Virus record (IMG/VR): IMGVR_UViG_3300027977_001210
Coordinates: 1-56,596 of that record
Strand: one strand, 5' to 3'
Length of the DNA: 56,596 nt
Source of the DNA: a virus
In this document: in pieces, positions 23,965 through 32,795 of the stretch
Position numbering within the stretch: position 1 is the stretch's first letter
Layout: each line of letters starts with the position of its first letter
Made by a program: the position numbers and the translations under genes
Notes under the pieces: model-generated
Seen by the model: the letters and a program-made list of their open reading frames with translations, nothing else
Database searches by the model: none
What the model was told of the DNA's origin: nothing

Positions 23965-25121
23965 AAATTTAATAGATCTAACTTTGACTTATCGGGATTG
24001 CGATTAAACAGATATCGTGCTGGAGGAGTATCAGGTAACGGAATGTTCTGATTCTTAAATACATCTCTACGAATAATCTGATGTAGGAAGTTTGTTATGC
24101 CGTCTGGCACAAAATTGCACCAAGGACCGCTACGTAATTCTTCCATGTCTATATTGGTTTCATCGCACCACGCTATTAATCTAACAACTTTATCATCTAT
24201 TTTTACCATTACATGATAGATATTATTGTCTGCTTGTATAATGCGTTCAAAAATCTTGCCATGATCGTTGCACCACTTCTCGACACGTTTATATAGATTG
24301 CTAACAAATGGTTGTTCTGAACTGGCGTTGCGGCCAATCTCTGCTCCGCACCTAATGCGAAAATTCTTTGGGGTCCAAGGGTTACTTGTAATCTCAGTTA
24401 AGATATAATCTAACTCGCTGAAGTCAACCATGGTATAACTTATGTAACCTATCCTGACATTTTCGCGATGCATATTTTCAATAGCACTTATTTGTTTACG
24501 TCTTACTGTTTCGTGGTCAATGTAACTTGGATGATTAAGACCTATGTTAACTCCGGTAAGTCCTGCGGCCACACACTGATGACCAAAATCGCTATCATTG
24601 AACCTTAGCCCGTTAGTCATTACACTTACATTCATTGAAGGGTGAATGTTTCGTATTGCTGTAACCAATTCTGGAAAGTCTTTACGCAAGGTACTTTCGG
24701 CGCCGGCAAGGATAATTCTATGTACTCCATTATCACCCACAGGCATGGCTCGTATTTGATTGAGCAATTCTTCTATAGAAGGGTCACGGGTATCATTCTC
24801 TGGTAAATGGTAACAATGCGGGCACTCTAAGTTACAACGGTCACTACCTTCAATAAGAACTCCGCCATTAAAATTAAACTCTGGATTATCCTGAGTATAA
24901 TACAGGTTAGCGTAAAACTCATAATCAGCTTCAATCATGTGATGGCTGACACCGTGTATAGGACACGCCTTGGCAATAAACACTTGATTGTCTTTGTGGT
25001 AACGCCACGCAGGAACATGCCTATGGCACTGATGGCAAAGACTCACAGTAGGATCTAACTGAATTCCAGTAATACCAGCAAGTATCCTATCTATGTTGGA
25101 AGAATTAAATCCTAGTAGCAT
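23961..25121 (-). CDS. Radical SAM enzyme with Tes/MJ0619-like N-terminus
   Basis: A 386-residue protein. The N-terminal zinc-ribbon-like part has C29-HQ-C32 and 'ACPIHG' (C53). The radical SAM cluster motif 'CNLECPHC' follows (C96, C100, C103). The arrangement 'CxxC...CPxHG' before the cluster is typical of a group that includes archaeal tetraether-lipid synthase-like and pterin-methyltransferase (MJ0619-like) enzymes. 'AGAESTLRKDF' and 'VMTNGLRF' match the SAM-binding GGE and later strands. Chemistry could be C-C coupling or methylation of an unactivated carbon; this is inference. It overlaps both neighbours and is co-translated with the cobalamin-type enzyme upstream. Confidence 0.8.
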   Translation of the reverse strand: MLLGFNSSNIDRILAGITGIQLDPTVSLCHQCHRHVPAWRYHKDNQVFIAKACPIHGVSHHMIEADYEFYANLYYTQDNPEFNFNGGVLIEGSDRCNLECPHCYHLPENDTRDPSIEELLNQIRAMPVGDNGVHRIILAGAESTLRKDFPELVTAIRNIHPSMNVSVMTNGLRFNDSDFGHQCVAAGLTGVNIGLNHPSYIDHETVRRKQISAIENMHRENVRIGYISYTMVDFSELDYILTEITSNPWTPKNFRIRCGAEIGRNASSEQPFVSNLYKRVEKWCNDHGKIFERIIQADNNIYHVMVKIDDKVVRLIAWCDETNIDMEELRSGPWCNFVPDGITNFLHQIIRRDVFKNQNIPLPDTPPARYLFNRNPDKSKLDLLNL

Positions 25122-27031
25122 TACAGTAACATTCCGGTATGCACGTTTGACACAATTGGTAAAATTGGTATCACTGGTTTTCTTAAAGGCCCGGCATCAA
25201 TTATTTCTGTATAAGGATTAGTAACATTTATAATGTCTGTCTTACGTAAAAATTTTTCATACATTTGATCCTGCATATGACTAACAGCATCTCGTCTGTT
25301 AACTGAGTACTCACAATCAGTAACAGTCCACCGATCAATATCAATAGATGAATGTATAGTAAACGGGTATTGTTTATTATTGTCTTTAATAAACGCATGT
25401 TGTAATTCAGCAATACATGGATCAACAGTAACAAAATGATGAGCTGCTTGTATACCTAAGTTAATATAATACTCTTTATTCTCAAGTATAATATTTCCGC
25501 CATAACTTTCGGATAGCGTTAGTGCAACTACATTGCCCCAGCGTTCTTCGTCGGGCACTTCGCCTCGATGCAAATAACTAATTAATATTTCTTCTACATT
25601 TTCTAATATTTTACCCGCAACTGGATCAGCCTTAATAACTTGATACATATGATCATAAAACTTTCTGTAATGTATGCCCTTAATATGGTAAAGGTATTTA
25701 GAAATAATTTGTGTGTATCCGCTATAATGAAACTGTGTCATCATCCAAGCATGTGAAAGACACTCAGCAAGGTCTTGCCTTGTAGCAGTATTAGTTTCAC
25801 ACACCATAGCAATGACTTCGTGACTGTTATCTTCGTCATCCCATTTACGTTCTTCCTTGGTTCGGAATAAATCTCCAGGATACATCACCTGTATACCGTA
25901 TTTGTCACGATACTCTTGAGTGTCCATTTCACTGTTAGGAATAACAGTAGCTAGATATGTTTTGATACTATCGTGTTGCCCTAATTCCAACAAACGCATG
26001 ATTCCATTAATGTAACTATCCTTAGTTTCTAATGGAAGTCCAAGAACAAGTTCTGTATAATTTTTAATATTATGTTTTCTACATAACGCATAGGCACGCT
26101 CTAAATCATTCATTCCCATAATGTTACGTTTAACTACTTCTAGTGTAGGAGGATGCAAACTTTGAATAGCAATTTCTAAACCGTAAGACCATTCACGTAT
26201 GTTTTTTTCGATTTCAAAACATGCTTCGTTTAAGTTCTTAGCATGGTTGAATGTAACACGACGAATCTTACTTCCCGGCTTTTGTATAGCTGCTCGAACT
26301 AGCTTAGATATCTCAATATCTCGATCTTTTAAAATTCCCGAGTTGGCGTCAATAACAAACATCCAATGAATATTATTTGTAGTTGCCCAATCAATTTCTG
26401 CACTAGCACGATCCATGCTAAACAATTTTAATTTGTTAAGATAGTCTGCACCCCAGCCGCAGAACGAACAGTGATAAGGACACCCGCGATTTGTTTCGAC
26501 CATCATGAACCAAGATACATCAGGATTGTCAGCGACAATTTTATCGAAGAATCCAGTTAAGTAAGGACTAGGATAATTTTCCAACGATTGCTGTCTAGCA
26601 TTTTTCCAGTATCTGGGTATCTTTTCTCCTGCTAAGTCCATCTTAAGTAACTTGGCCCAGGCTTCCTCGCCTTCCCCAAACATCAGCACATCGATAAATT
26701 CATGCTGTTGCCAAGTTTCCTCAATACTGGGCCCACCAAATACTATTAAACAATTTGGATACTTTTCTTTGATCTTTTTAGCAAGAGTTAGATTCCAGTT
26801 ATGATTCCACACGTAGGTACTAAAACCAATGATGTCAGGATCGATAATTTTTTCCATAACATCACGTTGTCTATCTCTACGCCAGATAACATCTTTCAAC
26901 TCGTAGTTGTTGTATACTTCTTCAAATTGATTAGCATAAGCCCAAATACAACCCACACTAAACGGCAAGTAGTGTTCGTTGTTAAGATAGCCCGAAGTGA
27001 TTTCGGCTTGTATCAAGTATACATTCTTCAT
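25121..27031 (-). CDS. Cobalamin-binding-domain radical SAM enzyme
   Basis: A 636-residue protein. Residues 1-135 form a Rossmann-like B12-binding domain ('IIGFSTYVWNHNWNLTLAKKI', 'IVFGGPSIEETW', 'VLMFGEGEEA'). No DxHxxG is present, as in many methylating class B enzymes. The radical SAM motif is 'CPYHCSFC' (C184, C188, C191). 'LEIAIQSLHP' and 'TELVLGLPLET' are the barrel strands typical of B12 radical SAM proteins. A ~200-residue C-terminal region is unassigned. Such enzymes methylate sp3 carbons or phosphinates, or rearrange rings. A paralogue lies at 32796. An ATAAATA element 4 bases before the ATG may be its promoter. Confidence 0.88.
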   Translation of the reverse strand: MKNVYLIQAEITSGYLNNEHYLPFSVGCIWAYANQFEEVYNNYELKDVIWRRDRQRDVMEKIIDPDIIGFSTYVWNHNWNLTLAKKIKEKYPNCLIVFGGPSIEETWQQHEFIDVLMFGEGEEAWAKLLKMDLAGEKIPRYWKNARQQSLENYPSPYLTGFFDKIVADNPDVSWFMMVETNRGCPYHCSFCGWGADYLNKLKLFSMDRASAEIDWATTNNIHWMFVIDANSGILKDRDIEISKLVRAAIQKPGSKIRRVTFNHAKNLNEACFEIEKNIREWSYGLEIAIQSLHPPTLEVVKRNIMGMNDLERAYALCRKHNIKNYTELVLGLPLETKDSYINGIMRLLELGQHDSIKTYLATVIPNSEMDTQEYRDKYGIQVMYPGDLFRTKEERKWDDEDNSHEVIAMVCETNTATRQDLAECLSHAWMMTQFHYSGYTQIISKYLYHIKGIHYRKFYDHMYQVIKADPVAGKILENVEEILISYLHRGEVPDEERWGNVVALTLSESYGGNIILENKEYYINLGIQAAHHFVTVDPCIAELQHAFIKDNNKQYPFTIHSSIDIDRWTVTDCEYSVNRRDAVSHMQDQMYEKFLRKTDIINVTNPYTEIIDAGPLRKPVIPILPIVSNVHTGMLL

Positions 27032-27035
27032 TAGA

Positions 27036-27042
27036 TATTTAT
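27036..27042 (-). promoter_or_regulatory. Late-promoter-like ATAAATA before the 27031 operon
   Basis: Minus-strand ATAAATA ends 4 bases before the ATG at 27031, overlapping the stop region of the amidinotransferase gene. Confidence 0.35.
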
Positions 27043-28124
27043 GAAGCTGTAATTATTGATCGTTTATTTCCCCGACGTTTGATGTCTAGTGTAAGACAAT
27101 GTACGCCTGCTTCCCAAAAGAGTCCGTGTCGCATTTTGCATACATGCGCTTTAATACCCATGGTTTCCATAAGTTCAAATACCCTTGGTTGATCGATAGA
27201 AAATATAATATTTTTAGGATCTACTACTAGATTATTACTTTCAAATGCAATTTCCTGGGAATAGCCCTTCCACTCAGACGTCCAACTTTCCAGCCATTCA
27301 ACGGTTAGTCTGCCTTTATTATCTCGCCATTCATTCATGAATTTTTGATAATCAAAAGCTGGCTTAGGAGTTAGTGTATCTAATTCGATTACATTTTTAT
27401 TTCGTAGAACTTCAGGAACCCAACGCTTGTTTAAACAGAATACGGTGTCGTCATCGTTCATGTAGAATCCGTGATCAATGTGTCCCCAGTTGTCTACTAC
27501 TGTGTTATCGTTATTAATGATATGGGCATCTGAGTTTCTACGCATCCATTCTAACCCTAGTTGACTGCCTGGACCGAGGTTATTTGTTATAAGTGCATCG
27601 CCGCACTTAAACATAGTAGCTGTATGCCATAACACACTATCTTTATACTGTTCATGATATATCTGTACGCCTTCTAAAAACCACTTTTTATTTTCGTTAA
27701 GATTTTGTAATATAGGTGGTGGCTGGCTAATCCAGTTATGACCTTCTTTAAACAATCTTGAAAATATCTCGTAGTAATTAACGCTGTCAAGATATCTATC
27801 AGGCATACTTGTATATGTTTGATATACTGTTTCACCATGCACTAGATATTGATCTCTGGGCACAATGGGGAAGGTTGCGTTGCGTATTAGAAAGTCGCCT
27901 TGATTAATGACCTGTTGAAATTCTGTTATCCTTGGTCTAAAAACCTTAACACCTAGACTTTCTAATGTTTTTGCTAAATTGTCTAAGTCTTCTTTTGTTT
28001 CAAAAAGTATTTCGTCAAACAATTCTCTTGCCCTGTTATCAAGGTTCCAGCTAGGATCACTTTGTTGAGGACAATCTCCAACAATAACTTCTTCTAGTGG
28101 ATCCCAATTTGTCCAAATGCTCAT
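27039..28124 (-). CDS. Amidinotransferase (glycine/inosamine amidinotransferase family)
   Basis: A 361-residue member of the guanidino-group-modifying superfamily. 'WDPLEEVIVGD' opens the first blade. 'VLWHTATMFKCGDALITN' and 'DNWGHIDHGFYM' hold the catalytic Asp/His region. C343 in 'GLFWEAGVHCLTLDIKRR' is the expected nucleophile. The family moves an amidino group from arginine to an amine, as in creatine, streptomycin and cyanotoxin pathways. Here it sits between a DUF1415-like gene and a B12 radical SAM gene. A guanidino-containing product is therefore plausible, but the acceptor is unknown. Confidence 0.85.
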   Translation of the reverse strand: MSIWTNWDPLEEVIVGDCPQQSDPSWNLDNRARELFDEILFETKEDLDNLAKTLESLGVKVFRPRITEFQQVINQGDFLIRNATFPIVPRDQYLVHGETVYQTYTSMPDRYLDSVNYYEIFSRLFKEGHNWISQPPPILQNLNENKKWFLEGVQIYHEQYKDSVLWHTATMFKCGDALITNNLGPGSQLGLEWMRRNSDAHIINNDNTVVDNWGHIDHGFYMNDDDTVFCLNKRWVPEVLRNKNVIELDTLTPKPAFDYQKFMNEWRDNKGRLTVEWLESWTSEWKGYSQEIAFESNNLVVDPKNIIFSIDQPRVFELMETMGIKAHVCKMRHGLFWEAGVHCLTLDIKRRGNKRSIITAS

Positions 28125-28534
28125 GTGTTTAAAATCTCTTGTAAATATTCATCGTCCCATACACTATAGTAAGTTGTATTGGATAGTTTTTCCCTTGCCT
28201 TAATTAATTTTTCACGCCGTTGGCACAATATCAAATTATACTTGCCGTTGTTTGTCTGGACACCGTTTATTTCGGTGTAACGACTTTTTGGGTCAGGTAA
28301 GAATATCATACTAGTATACATGTTATTATATTCTTTTGCAAGCTCGATGATCTCATGTTCGGTATAGTTGTCTGGAAACTTATATATAACGAGTTCGAAA
28401 TCCCAGGGCGGGGGATTTACATCACTGCCATCTGTTTCTATAATTTCATATTCAGATCCTTTAGCGAAAGGACATACTGAAAATCCATTTAATGATTCGT
28501 GCTTAACACTGATACGTTCGATCCACTCTTTCAT
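28121..28534 (-). CDS. DUF1415-like protein, unknown
   Basis: A 137-residue protein whose 'LNGFSVCPFAKGSEYEI' near the N-terminus resembles the 'CPFA' motif of the DUF1415 group. A ferredoxin-like alternation of strands and helices follows. It has 4-base overlaps with both the amidinotransferase and the first of three oxygenases. Function is unknown; constant coupling to the amidinotransferase suggests a role in the same step. The family resemblance is weak. Confidence 0.5.
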   Translation of the reverse strand: MKEWIERISVKHESLNGFSVCPFAKGSEYEIIETDGSDVNPPPWDFELVIYKFPDNYTEHEIIELAKEYNNMYTSMIFLPDPKSRYTEINGVQTNNGKYNLILCQRREKLIKAREKLSNTTYYSVWDDEYLQEILNT

Positions 28535-29034
28535 TTACTAGTACTCACTTGTAATACTAGACGAGAAGTAATGCCTACATTAATAGCACCGTGAGGATCA
28601 CGACTGTCGTCGTATTGATAAACATCTCCTGCCTTGTAGTCTGTTATCACAACATCATTGTAGACAAACCAGTGCCCGTTTTGATAGTCTTGTAATGGAA
28701 TCCAGTAGCGTTGGCTGTTTAATTCGTATGAAGTGTGTGGATCGGTATGAATCGGCATGCAGTTTCCTGGCAACATTTTAGTGATCCACCAGTGAAAGTT
28801 CTTACCTTCGCACCAAGGAGGGTTGATTTCAAATGATACATTGTTTTTATCAAACATATAAAAGTATTCAGTCTCGAGATTGTATCCTGCTTTTACTGCT
28901 TTGTCCCATTGTTCTTGCATTATAGGACTGTCGGGCTGTGGTCCTTCTTTGAATCTAGCCATACCCTTTGAAGTTAATAGTTCGTCAATCCACTCTTGTT
29001 TGATCCATTCTTTAAAATTACCTATATATTTCAT
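28531..29034 (-). CDS. 2OG-Fe(II) oxygenase, short phage paralogue family
   Basis: A 167-residue protein of the island's repeated short oxygenase family. N-terminal 'MKYIGNFKEWIKQEWIDELL' is shared with the genes at 34646, 35146 and 36950. The core has 'PIHTDPH' (H96, D98), 'GHWFVY', 'DYKAGDVYQYDD', 'DPHGAINVG' (H148) and 'SRLVLQ' (R158). All iron and 2-oxoglutarate ligands are present. It overlaps the next oxygenase by 4 bases, forming a three-oxygenase run. Confidence 0.85.
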   Translation of the reverse strand: MKYIGNFKEWIKQEWIDELLTSKGMARFKEGPQPDSPIMQEQWDKAVKAGYNLETEYFYMFDKNNVSFEINPPWCEGKNFHWWITKMLPGNCMPIHTDPHTSYELNSQRYWIPLQDYQNGHWFVYNDVVITDYKAGDVYQYDDSRDPHGAINVGITSRLVLQVSTSK

Positions 29035-29570
29035 TTCTTATAAGTCCTAATCTGTAGGTTTATGCGTACATTGTATCCAATGTTACAACCAGTATGCCAA
29101 GCAAACGCATCATCAAATGTATAGGCATCTCCTGCTTTATAATGCGAGATCGTTTCTTTTTCGTAGACAAACAAATGACCAGGTTCCCAATCAGTTAACA
29201 TAATCCAGTGAGTTGTACATCCTTTATCTGCAGGAGTTAAATCTCTATGCCACGGCATGTATTGGCCCGGATGCATTTTGACAACCAACCATTCGCAGTA
29301 GTCACCGTCTAGTAATAAATTTTTACCAAAATCATACGGACAGTTATTTCCGTCAAACCCTTCCATATTAACTTGAGTAGTTTTATAAGACCCTGTAGCG
29401 TACCATTGTAACTCGTCGGCATTTAACGTCCAACCGTCTTCAGTAATGTCATTTTCTTTAACACCTTCGGGTAATTTTAAATCTCTTGGTAGCAAGAATC
29501 CTTGATTATCTTTAATAAATTGTATTGCTTTGGGATCGATCCTATCTATTACATTTTCTCTAAATCTCAT
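29031..29570 (-). CDS. 2OG-Fe(II) oxygenase, short phage paralogue family
   Basis: A 179-residue paralogue. 'PGQYMPWHRDLTP' gives H108 and D110. 'LTDWEPGHLFVYEKE' and 'YKAGDAYTFDD' are the family strands. 'FAWHTGCNIG' gives H159 and 'NVRINLQ' gives R169. Its N-terminus diverges from the 'YIGNF' members, so it probably acts on a different partner or position. It is the middle gene of three consecutive oxygenases. Confidence 0.85.
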   Translation of the reverse strand: MRFRENVIDRIDPKAIQFIKDNQGFLLPRDLKLPEGVKENDITEDGWTLNADELQWYATGSYKTTQVNMEGFDGNNCPYDFGKNLLLDGDYCEWLVVKMHPGQYMPWHRDLTPADKGCTTHWIMLTDWEPGHLFVYEKETISHYKAGDAYTFDDAFAWHTGCNIGYNVRINLQIRTYKK

Positions 29571-30100
29571 TATTCGCTCTCCTGTCTTGGAAAAATAACA
29601 ATAGTAAAAACTAATCGGGTAACACCAGATATGTTGGCTGCACCGTGTAGCACATCTTCTACTGTAAAGTGAAATACATCTCCTGCTTCCCAGTCTTTAA
29701 AGTATTCTCCACCATGTATAACCATATGTCCTTCTACATAGTCTTGCATAGGCATCCACAATCTCTTTTCATTCTTAAATCTAATATCATCACTATGTAA
29801 GGGCATATACCAGCCAGGTTTATATTTTAGAATGCCCCAGCGAATATTTGGCTCGCCTAAGAAACTAAAATCTGGTTCAAAGGGACAGTTAGTAGAATCA
29901 AACCTTTCTACAAAAGTACTAGTAGGATCTATACCCCATTCTGTAAACCATTTTAATCTTTCGCCAACATCGTGTACTGCATGATCTAATTCCCCTGCAT
30001 CGTAATAATCTTTAGGCATACGCTGTCCTGTGTTGTTAAGGCACCAGTCAATCCACTCTTGTTTAACGAAGTTAGGATTTTTTCTGATCAGCTTCATCAT
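29570..30100 (-). CDS. 2OG-Fe(II) oxygenase, short phage paralogue family
   Basis: A 176-residue paralogue. The ATG at 30100 is chosen because GGAG lies about 10 bases upstream; the frame extends 11 codons further into the SGNH gene. 'PLHSDDIRF' gives H102 and D104, 'WEAGDVFHF' is the family strand, 'VLHGAANISG' gives H152 and 'TRLVF' gives R162. The stop overlaps the next oxygenase start by one base. Confidence 0.83.
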   Translation of the reverse strand: MMKLIRKNPNFVKQEWIDWCLNNTGQRMPKDYYDAGELDHAVHDVGERLKWFTEWGIDPTSTFVERFDSTNCPFEPDFSFLGEPNIRWGILKYKPGWYMPLHSDDIRFKNEKRLWMPMQDYVEGHMVIHGGEYFKDWEAGDVFHFTVEDVLHGAANISGVTRLVFTIVIFPRQESE

Positions 30101-30773
30101 TGCTTTTGATCTCCTTGTACAACCACTCTGCAATTATTTTGTTTGTCTCGGGACCTGGATGTTTTTCAACACGACCTTCATCTATTAATTTAAATGTAGT
30201 TACATTCCAATCGTCATCAATTTGTCCATCAAAGCCAAATTCTACCATGTTGTTTTTAGCGATAGCTTGTACGCTTACTCTTGCTTGACTAGAGTACCAG
30301 TCTAATGACTCCATTAATTGCGGCCACGGAGTGCTACAAAACTGTGGATGTGAAGCCCTGTGTGCTTGAACATCTATAGGGTCGGTTGTTGTTGGATCCC
30401 AGTGTAACCAACGACTACTGTCTAAGTAAGATACTAACCACTTCTTAGGTATATGCTTTCTAGCTAACATACTCATTGTTAGTAGAACGTGTTGGTTTGA
30501 TGCCGCAGCAAAACCTAAATTAATTACAGGCTCTCCCAACATTTCTTGTAAGTAGTGACTTATTGTTTCGTTTTCTAAAACACCTTCACCGAATATATTA
30601 GATGCTCCTAATAGCACATAACTATTCTCCCAATTGATCGTGTCAAACTCGGGACAACGATATCCGTAAGAATTAACTCGATAGTTGATAGGGTTTATTC
30701 TTGGATAAACATTTTCCATTTGGGGCGGTAAAAAGTTTTCTTCAAACCACCACCAACTTTTATAATTATTCAT
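30072..30773 (-). CDS. SGNH-like hydrolase, paralogue pair member
   Basis: A 233-residue protein. 'SYVLLGASNIFGEG' (51-64) replaces GDS with GAS, so Ser58 is still in place. 'VINLGFAAASNQH' is the block II/III region. A C-terminal 'EKHPGPETN' provides the block V His with Glu/Lys instead of the usual Asp. It shares most of its sequence pattern with the gene at 31470, including 'FLPPQ', 'YGYRCPEFDT' and 'LHWYSSQAR'-like stretches. Probably an acyl or acetyl ester hydrolase or transferase. Only a methyltransferase gene separates the pair. Confidence 0.65.
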   Translation of the reverse strand: MNNYKSWWWFEENFLPPQMENVYPRINPINYRVNSYGYRCPEFDTINWENSYVLLGASNIFGEGVLENETISHYLQEMLGEPVINLGFAAASNQHVLLTMSMLARKHIPKKWLVSYLDSSRWLHWDPTTTDPIDVQAHRASHPQFCSTPWPQLMESLDWYSSQARVSVQAIAKNNMVEFGFDGQIDDDWNVTTFKLIDEGRVEKHPGPETNKIIAEWLYKEIKSNDEADQKKS

Positions 30774-30777
30774 GTCT

Positions 30778-31473
30778 TTACTCTTTTGTTAAGTTGTATA
30801 TGGTTAATCCACCGTTCTTGTAATTTAATAAATTACGCATATCAACAAAGTGATTGCTGATACTTGGGTAAATTACGTTTACAGTAAACTCCGGAAAATA
30901 ATTTAGAAATTCGTCATTGGTGAAACTAACTTCATATGGAACATCTTCCTGATCTGTTCTTAATAATTCTGATCGATACTTTACAGGTACTAGTTTCTTA
31001 ACGGTTTTACCGTAGCTGTTGTACACTCCTAGTATAAGTTTACCATTGGGTTTAATCATATTCTTAATTTTTTCTATGGCAATTTTATAATCTGGCATAT
31101 GATGTATTACACCGTTACAAACAATACAGTCATACTTTTGTTCTGAATAAAAATTAAAGAAATCTTCTTTGAAATAATTTACATTTTTTATTTTGTTTTT
31201 AACACCGAATCTTCGAGCGTAGTCTATGCTATCGCTGAAATCCACAGCATCAAATTTTATTTTAGAATTCTTGATTGCTAATAGATTAGTAATAAATCCT
31301 GTTCCACAGCCGACGTCTAATACTTGACTACATCCCTGTACTCCATCGTTATAAACAGATAAGAAATTATTGTGTATACTATCTCGATAAAAATTTAAAT
31401 CATCAAGACTATACAATCCTGGAAATTTAATTTCACTATAAAAATTTTGAACTTGACTTGCTGCACTTGTCAT
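30778..31473 (-). CDS. Class I SAM-dependent methyltransferase
   Basis: A 231-residue Rossmann methyltransferase. 'QVLDVGCGTGFITNLLA' (50-66) is motif I. 'FDAVDFSDSIDYARR' carries the acidic residue binding the ribose, and 'YDCIVCNGVIHHMPD' is motif IV/post-II of the ubiquinone/UbiE-like group. 'GKLILGVYNSYGK' completes the sheet. The substrate is unknown; the flanking SGNH paralogues suggest a shared small-molecule or glycan substrate. It overlaps the following SGNH gene's end by 4 bases. Confidence 0.85.
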   Translation of the reverse strand: MTSAASQVQNFYSEIKFPGLYSLDDLNFYRDSIHNNFLSVYNDGVQGCSQVLDVGCGTGFITNLLAIKNSKIKFDAVDFSDSIDYARRFGVKNKIKNVNYFKEDFFNFYSEQKYDCIVCNGVIHHMPDYKIAIEKIKNMIKPNGKLILGVYNSYGKTVKKLVPVKYRSELLRTDQEDVPYEVSFTNDEFLNYFPEFTVNVIYPSISNHFVDMRNLLNYKNGGLTIYNLTKE

Positions 31474-32147
31474 AGTCTTAGTTTCTTAATTTTATTGTAT
31501 AATATTTCAGCAGCCTTACGCTGTGTTTCGATACCAATGTGTTGATCGTCTACACATGTGTCCAAGTATGGCACAGGAGTAACTCCCCATTCTCTTAAAA
31601 TTGGAAAAGGATCTCCGCCGATTTCAACTAGCCTATTACCTGCTATTGCCTGTGCAGTTACTCGTGCTTGACTTGAATACCAATGCAAAGAATCTAGTAT
31701 TTGAGGATAGGGATTGCCACAATATTGTTCGTGGGGTCCTCGGTGAGCTTGTACATCTACAGGATTTTCAGACTTTGCGTCCCAATGTAGCCATCTGCCT
31801 TCATCGCTCCAACCAACCAACCATGCCTTGGGTATATGATGTTTTGCCAACATACTCATAGTTAAAACAATATGCTGATTCGAAGCGGCAGGCACTGATA
31901 AATTAATTACAGGCTCTCCCAACATTTCTTGTAGAAAGTGGCTCATCACTTCGTTGTCTTTTAAACCTTCTCCAAAGACATCCGATCCGCCTAGTAACAC
32001 ATAACTGTTTTTCCAGTCAATCGTATCAAACTCGGGACATCTGTAGTTGTGCGAATTCACACCATAGTTGGGATGATTTTTTCTAGGGTACGGATTATAA
32101 TCTTGCGGAGGCAAGAAGTTGTTATCAAACCATGGCCAACTTTTCAT
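31470..32147 (-). CDS. SGNH-like hydrolase, paralogue pair member
   Basis: A 225-residue paralogue of the gene at 30072. 'SYVLLGGSDVFGEG' holds the candidate nucleophile Ser (GGS in place of GDS). 'VINLSVPAASNQHIV' is the block II region, and a C-terminal 'CVDDQHIGIETQ' gives a proper DxxH dyad. The conserved Asp-His makes this copy the better candidate for activity. 4-base overlaps couple it to the methyltransferase and to the oxygenase upstream. Confidence 0.68.
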   Translation of the reverse strand: MKSWPWFDNNFLPPQDYNPYPRKNHPNYGVNSHNYRCPEFDTIDWKNSYVLLGGSDVFGEGLKDNEVMSHFLQEMLGEPVINLSVPAASNQHIVLTMSMLAKHHIPKAWLVGWSDEGRWLHWDAKSENPVDVQAHRGPHEQYCGNPYPQILDSLHWYSSQARVTAQAIAGNRLVEIGGDPFPILREWGVTPVPYLDTCVDDQHIGIETQRKAAEILYNKIKKLRL

Positions 32148-32770
32148 AACTTTATAATTCCAGTTATCTTTTTAATTTCTTCTAAATATTTGTCTTCAAA
32201 CGCAAATACTAGATGAACCCTGTCTTGCTTACCGTCATTAAATGCGGCATGCATTTTTCTAGTGTCGCACAGATAAGGAGTTCCTAAATCTTTAAAATAA
32301 AAATACTTGTCGTCAGATAACCATCGGTTTTTGTCATTAGTGATTATAGGTATATGCACTCTTAACAAAAAGTCTTGATCAGTGTGTGGGATGGTTGCTC
32401 CGGTAGACGGAAACACTGAAATTATTACATGGTGAGCATACGGAATAACTTCAAGTAGTTTTTCTACTATCCCAAATGCTAATAGAGTCTTACGTTCTTC
32501 TTTTAAATTTTTCTCGGCATAACTAAACTCATTAAGAACTTCAGGCCATGGAGGATTTGACTTGCTAGTTTCGTCTAGTATCTCTGTAGTAATTGCCCAT
32601 CCGTAGTTTGGTAAACTGTCAGCAACACGAGTTGCTGTGTATTCGTCTTTTTTTGCAAATTCTTTAACACTCCATCGATACTCGGGGTAATTGAGTGTTA
32701 GTGTCTGATAGTAATCTTGCAATTGAGTTACGTCGACAGAGAAGTTTAATTTTTCTACAGGGTTTTTCAT
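32144..32770 (-). CDS. Aspartyl/asparaginyl beta-hydroxylase-like 2OG oxygenase
   Basis: From the ATG at 32770 this is a 208-residue protein. That start aligns with the paralogue at 51725 ('K-L-N-F' at residues 7-10); the longer frame begins at 32818 inside the radical SAM gene. 'ATIPHTDQDFLLRVHIPI' gives H129 and D131, and 'KMHAAFNDGKQDRVHLVF' gives H174 and R184. This matches the Asp_Arg_Hydrox family. An ATAAATA element ends 4 bases before the ATG. The substrate could be a peptide or a free amino-acid derivative. Confidence 0.82.
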   Translation of the reverse strand: MKNPVEKLNFSVDVTQLQDYYQTLTLNYPEYRWSVKEFAKKDEYTATRVADSLPNYGWAITTEILDETSKSNPPWPEVLNEFSYAEKNLKEERKTLLAFGIVEKLLEVIPYAHHVIISVFPSTGATIPHTDQDFLLRVHIPIITNDKNRWLSDDKYFYFKDLGTPYLCDTRKMHAAFNDGKQDRVHLVFAFEDKYLEEIKKITGIIKL

Positions 32771-32774
32771 ATAG

Positions 32775-32781
32775 TATTTAT
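32775..32781 (-). promoter_or_regulatory. Late-promoter-like ATAAATACTAT before the 32770 gene
   Basis: Minus-strand ATAAATA followed by CTAT and then the ATG at 32770. The 11-base string closely matches the T4 late consensus TATAAATACTATT. Confidence 0.4.
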
Positions 32782-32795
32782 CGGCCCCATATGCG

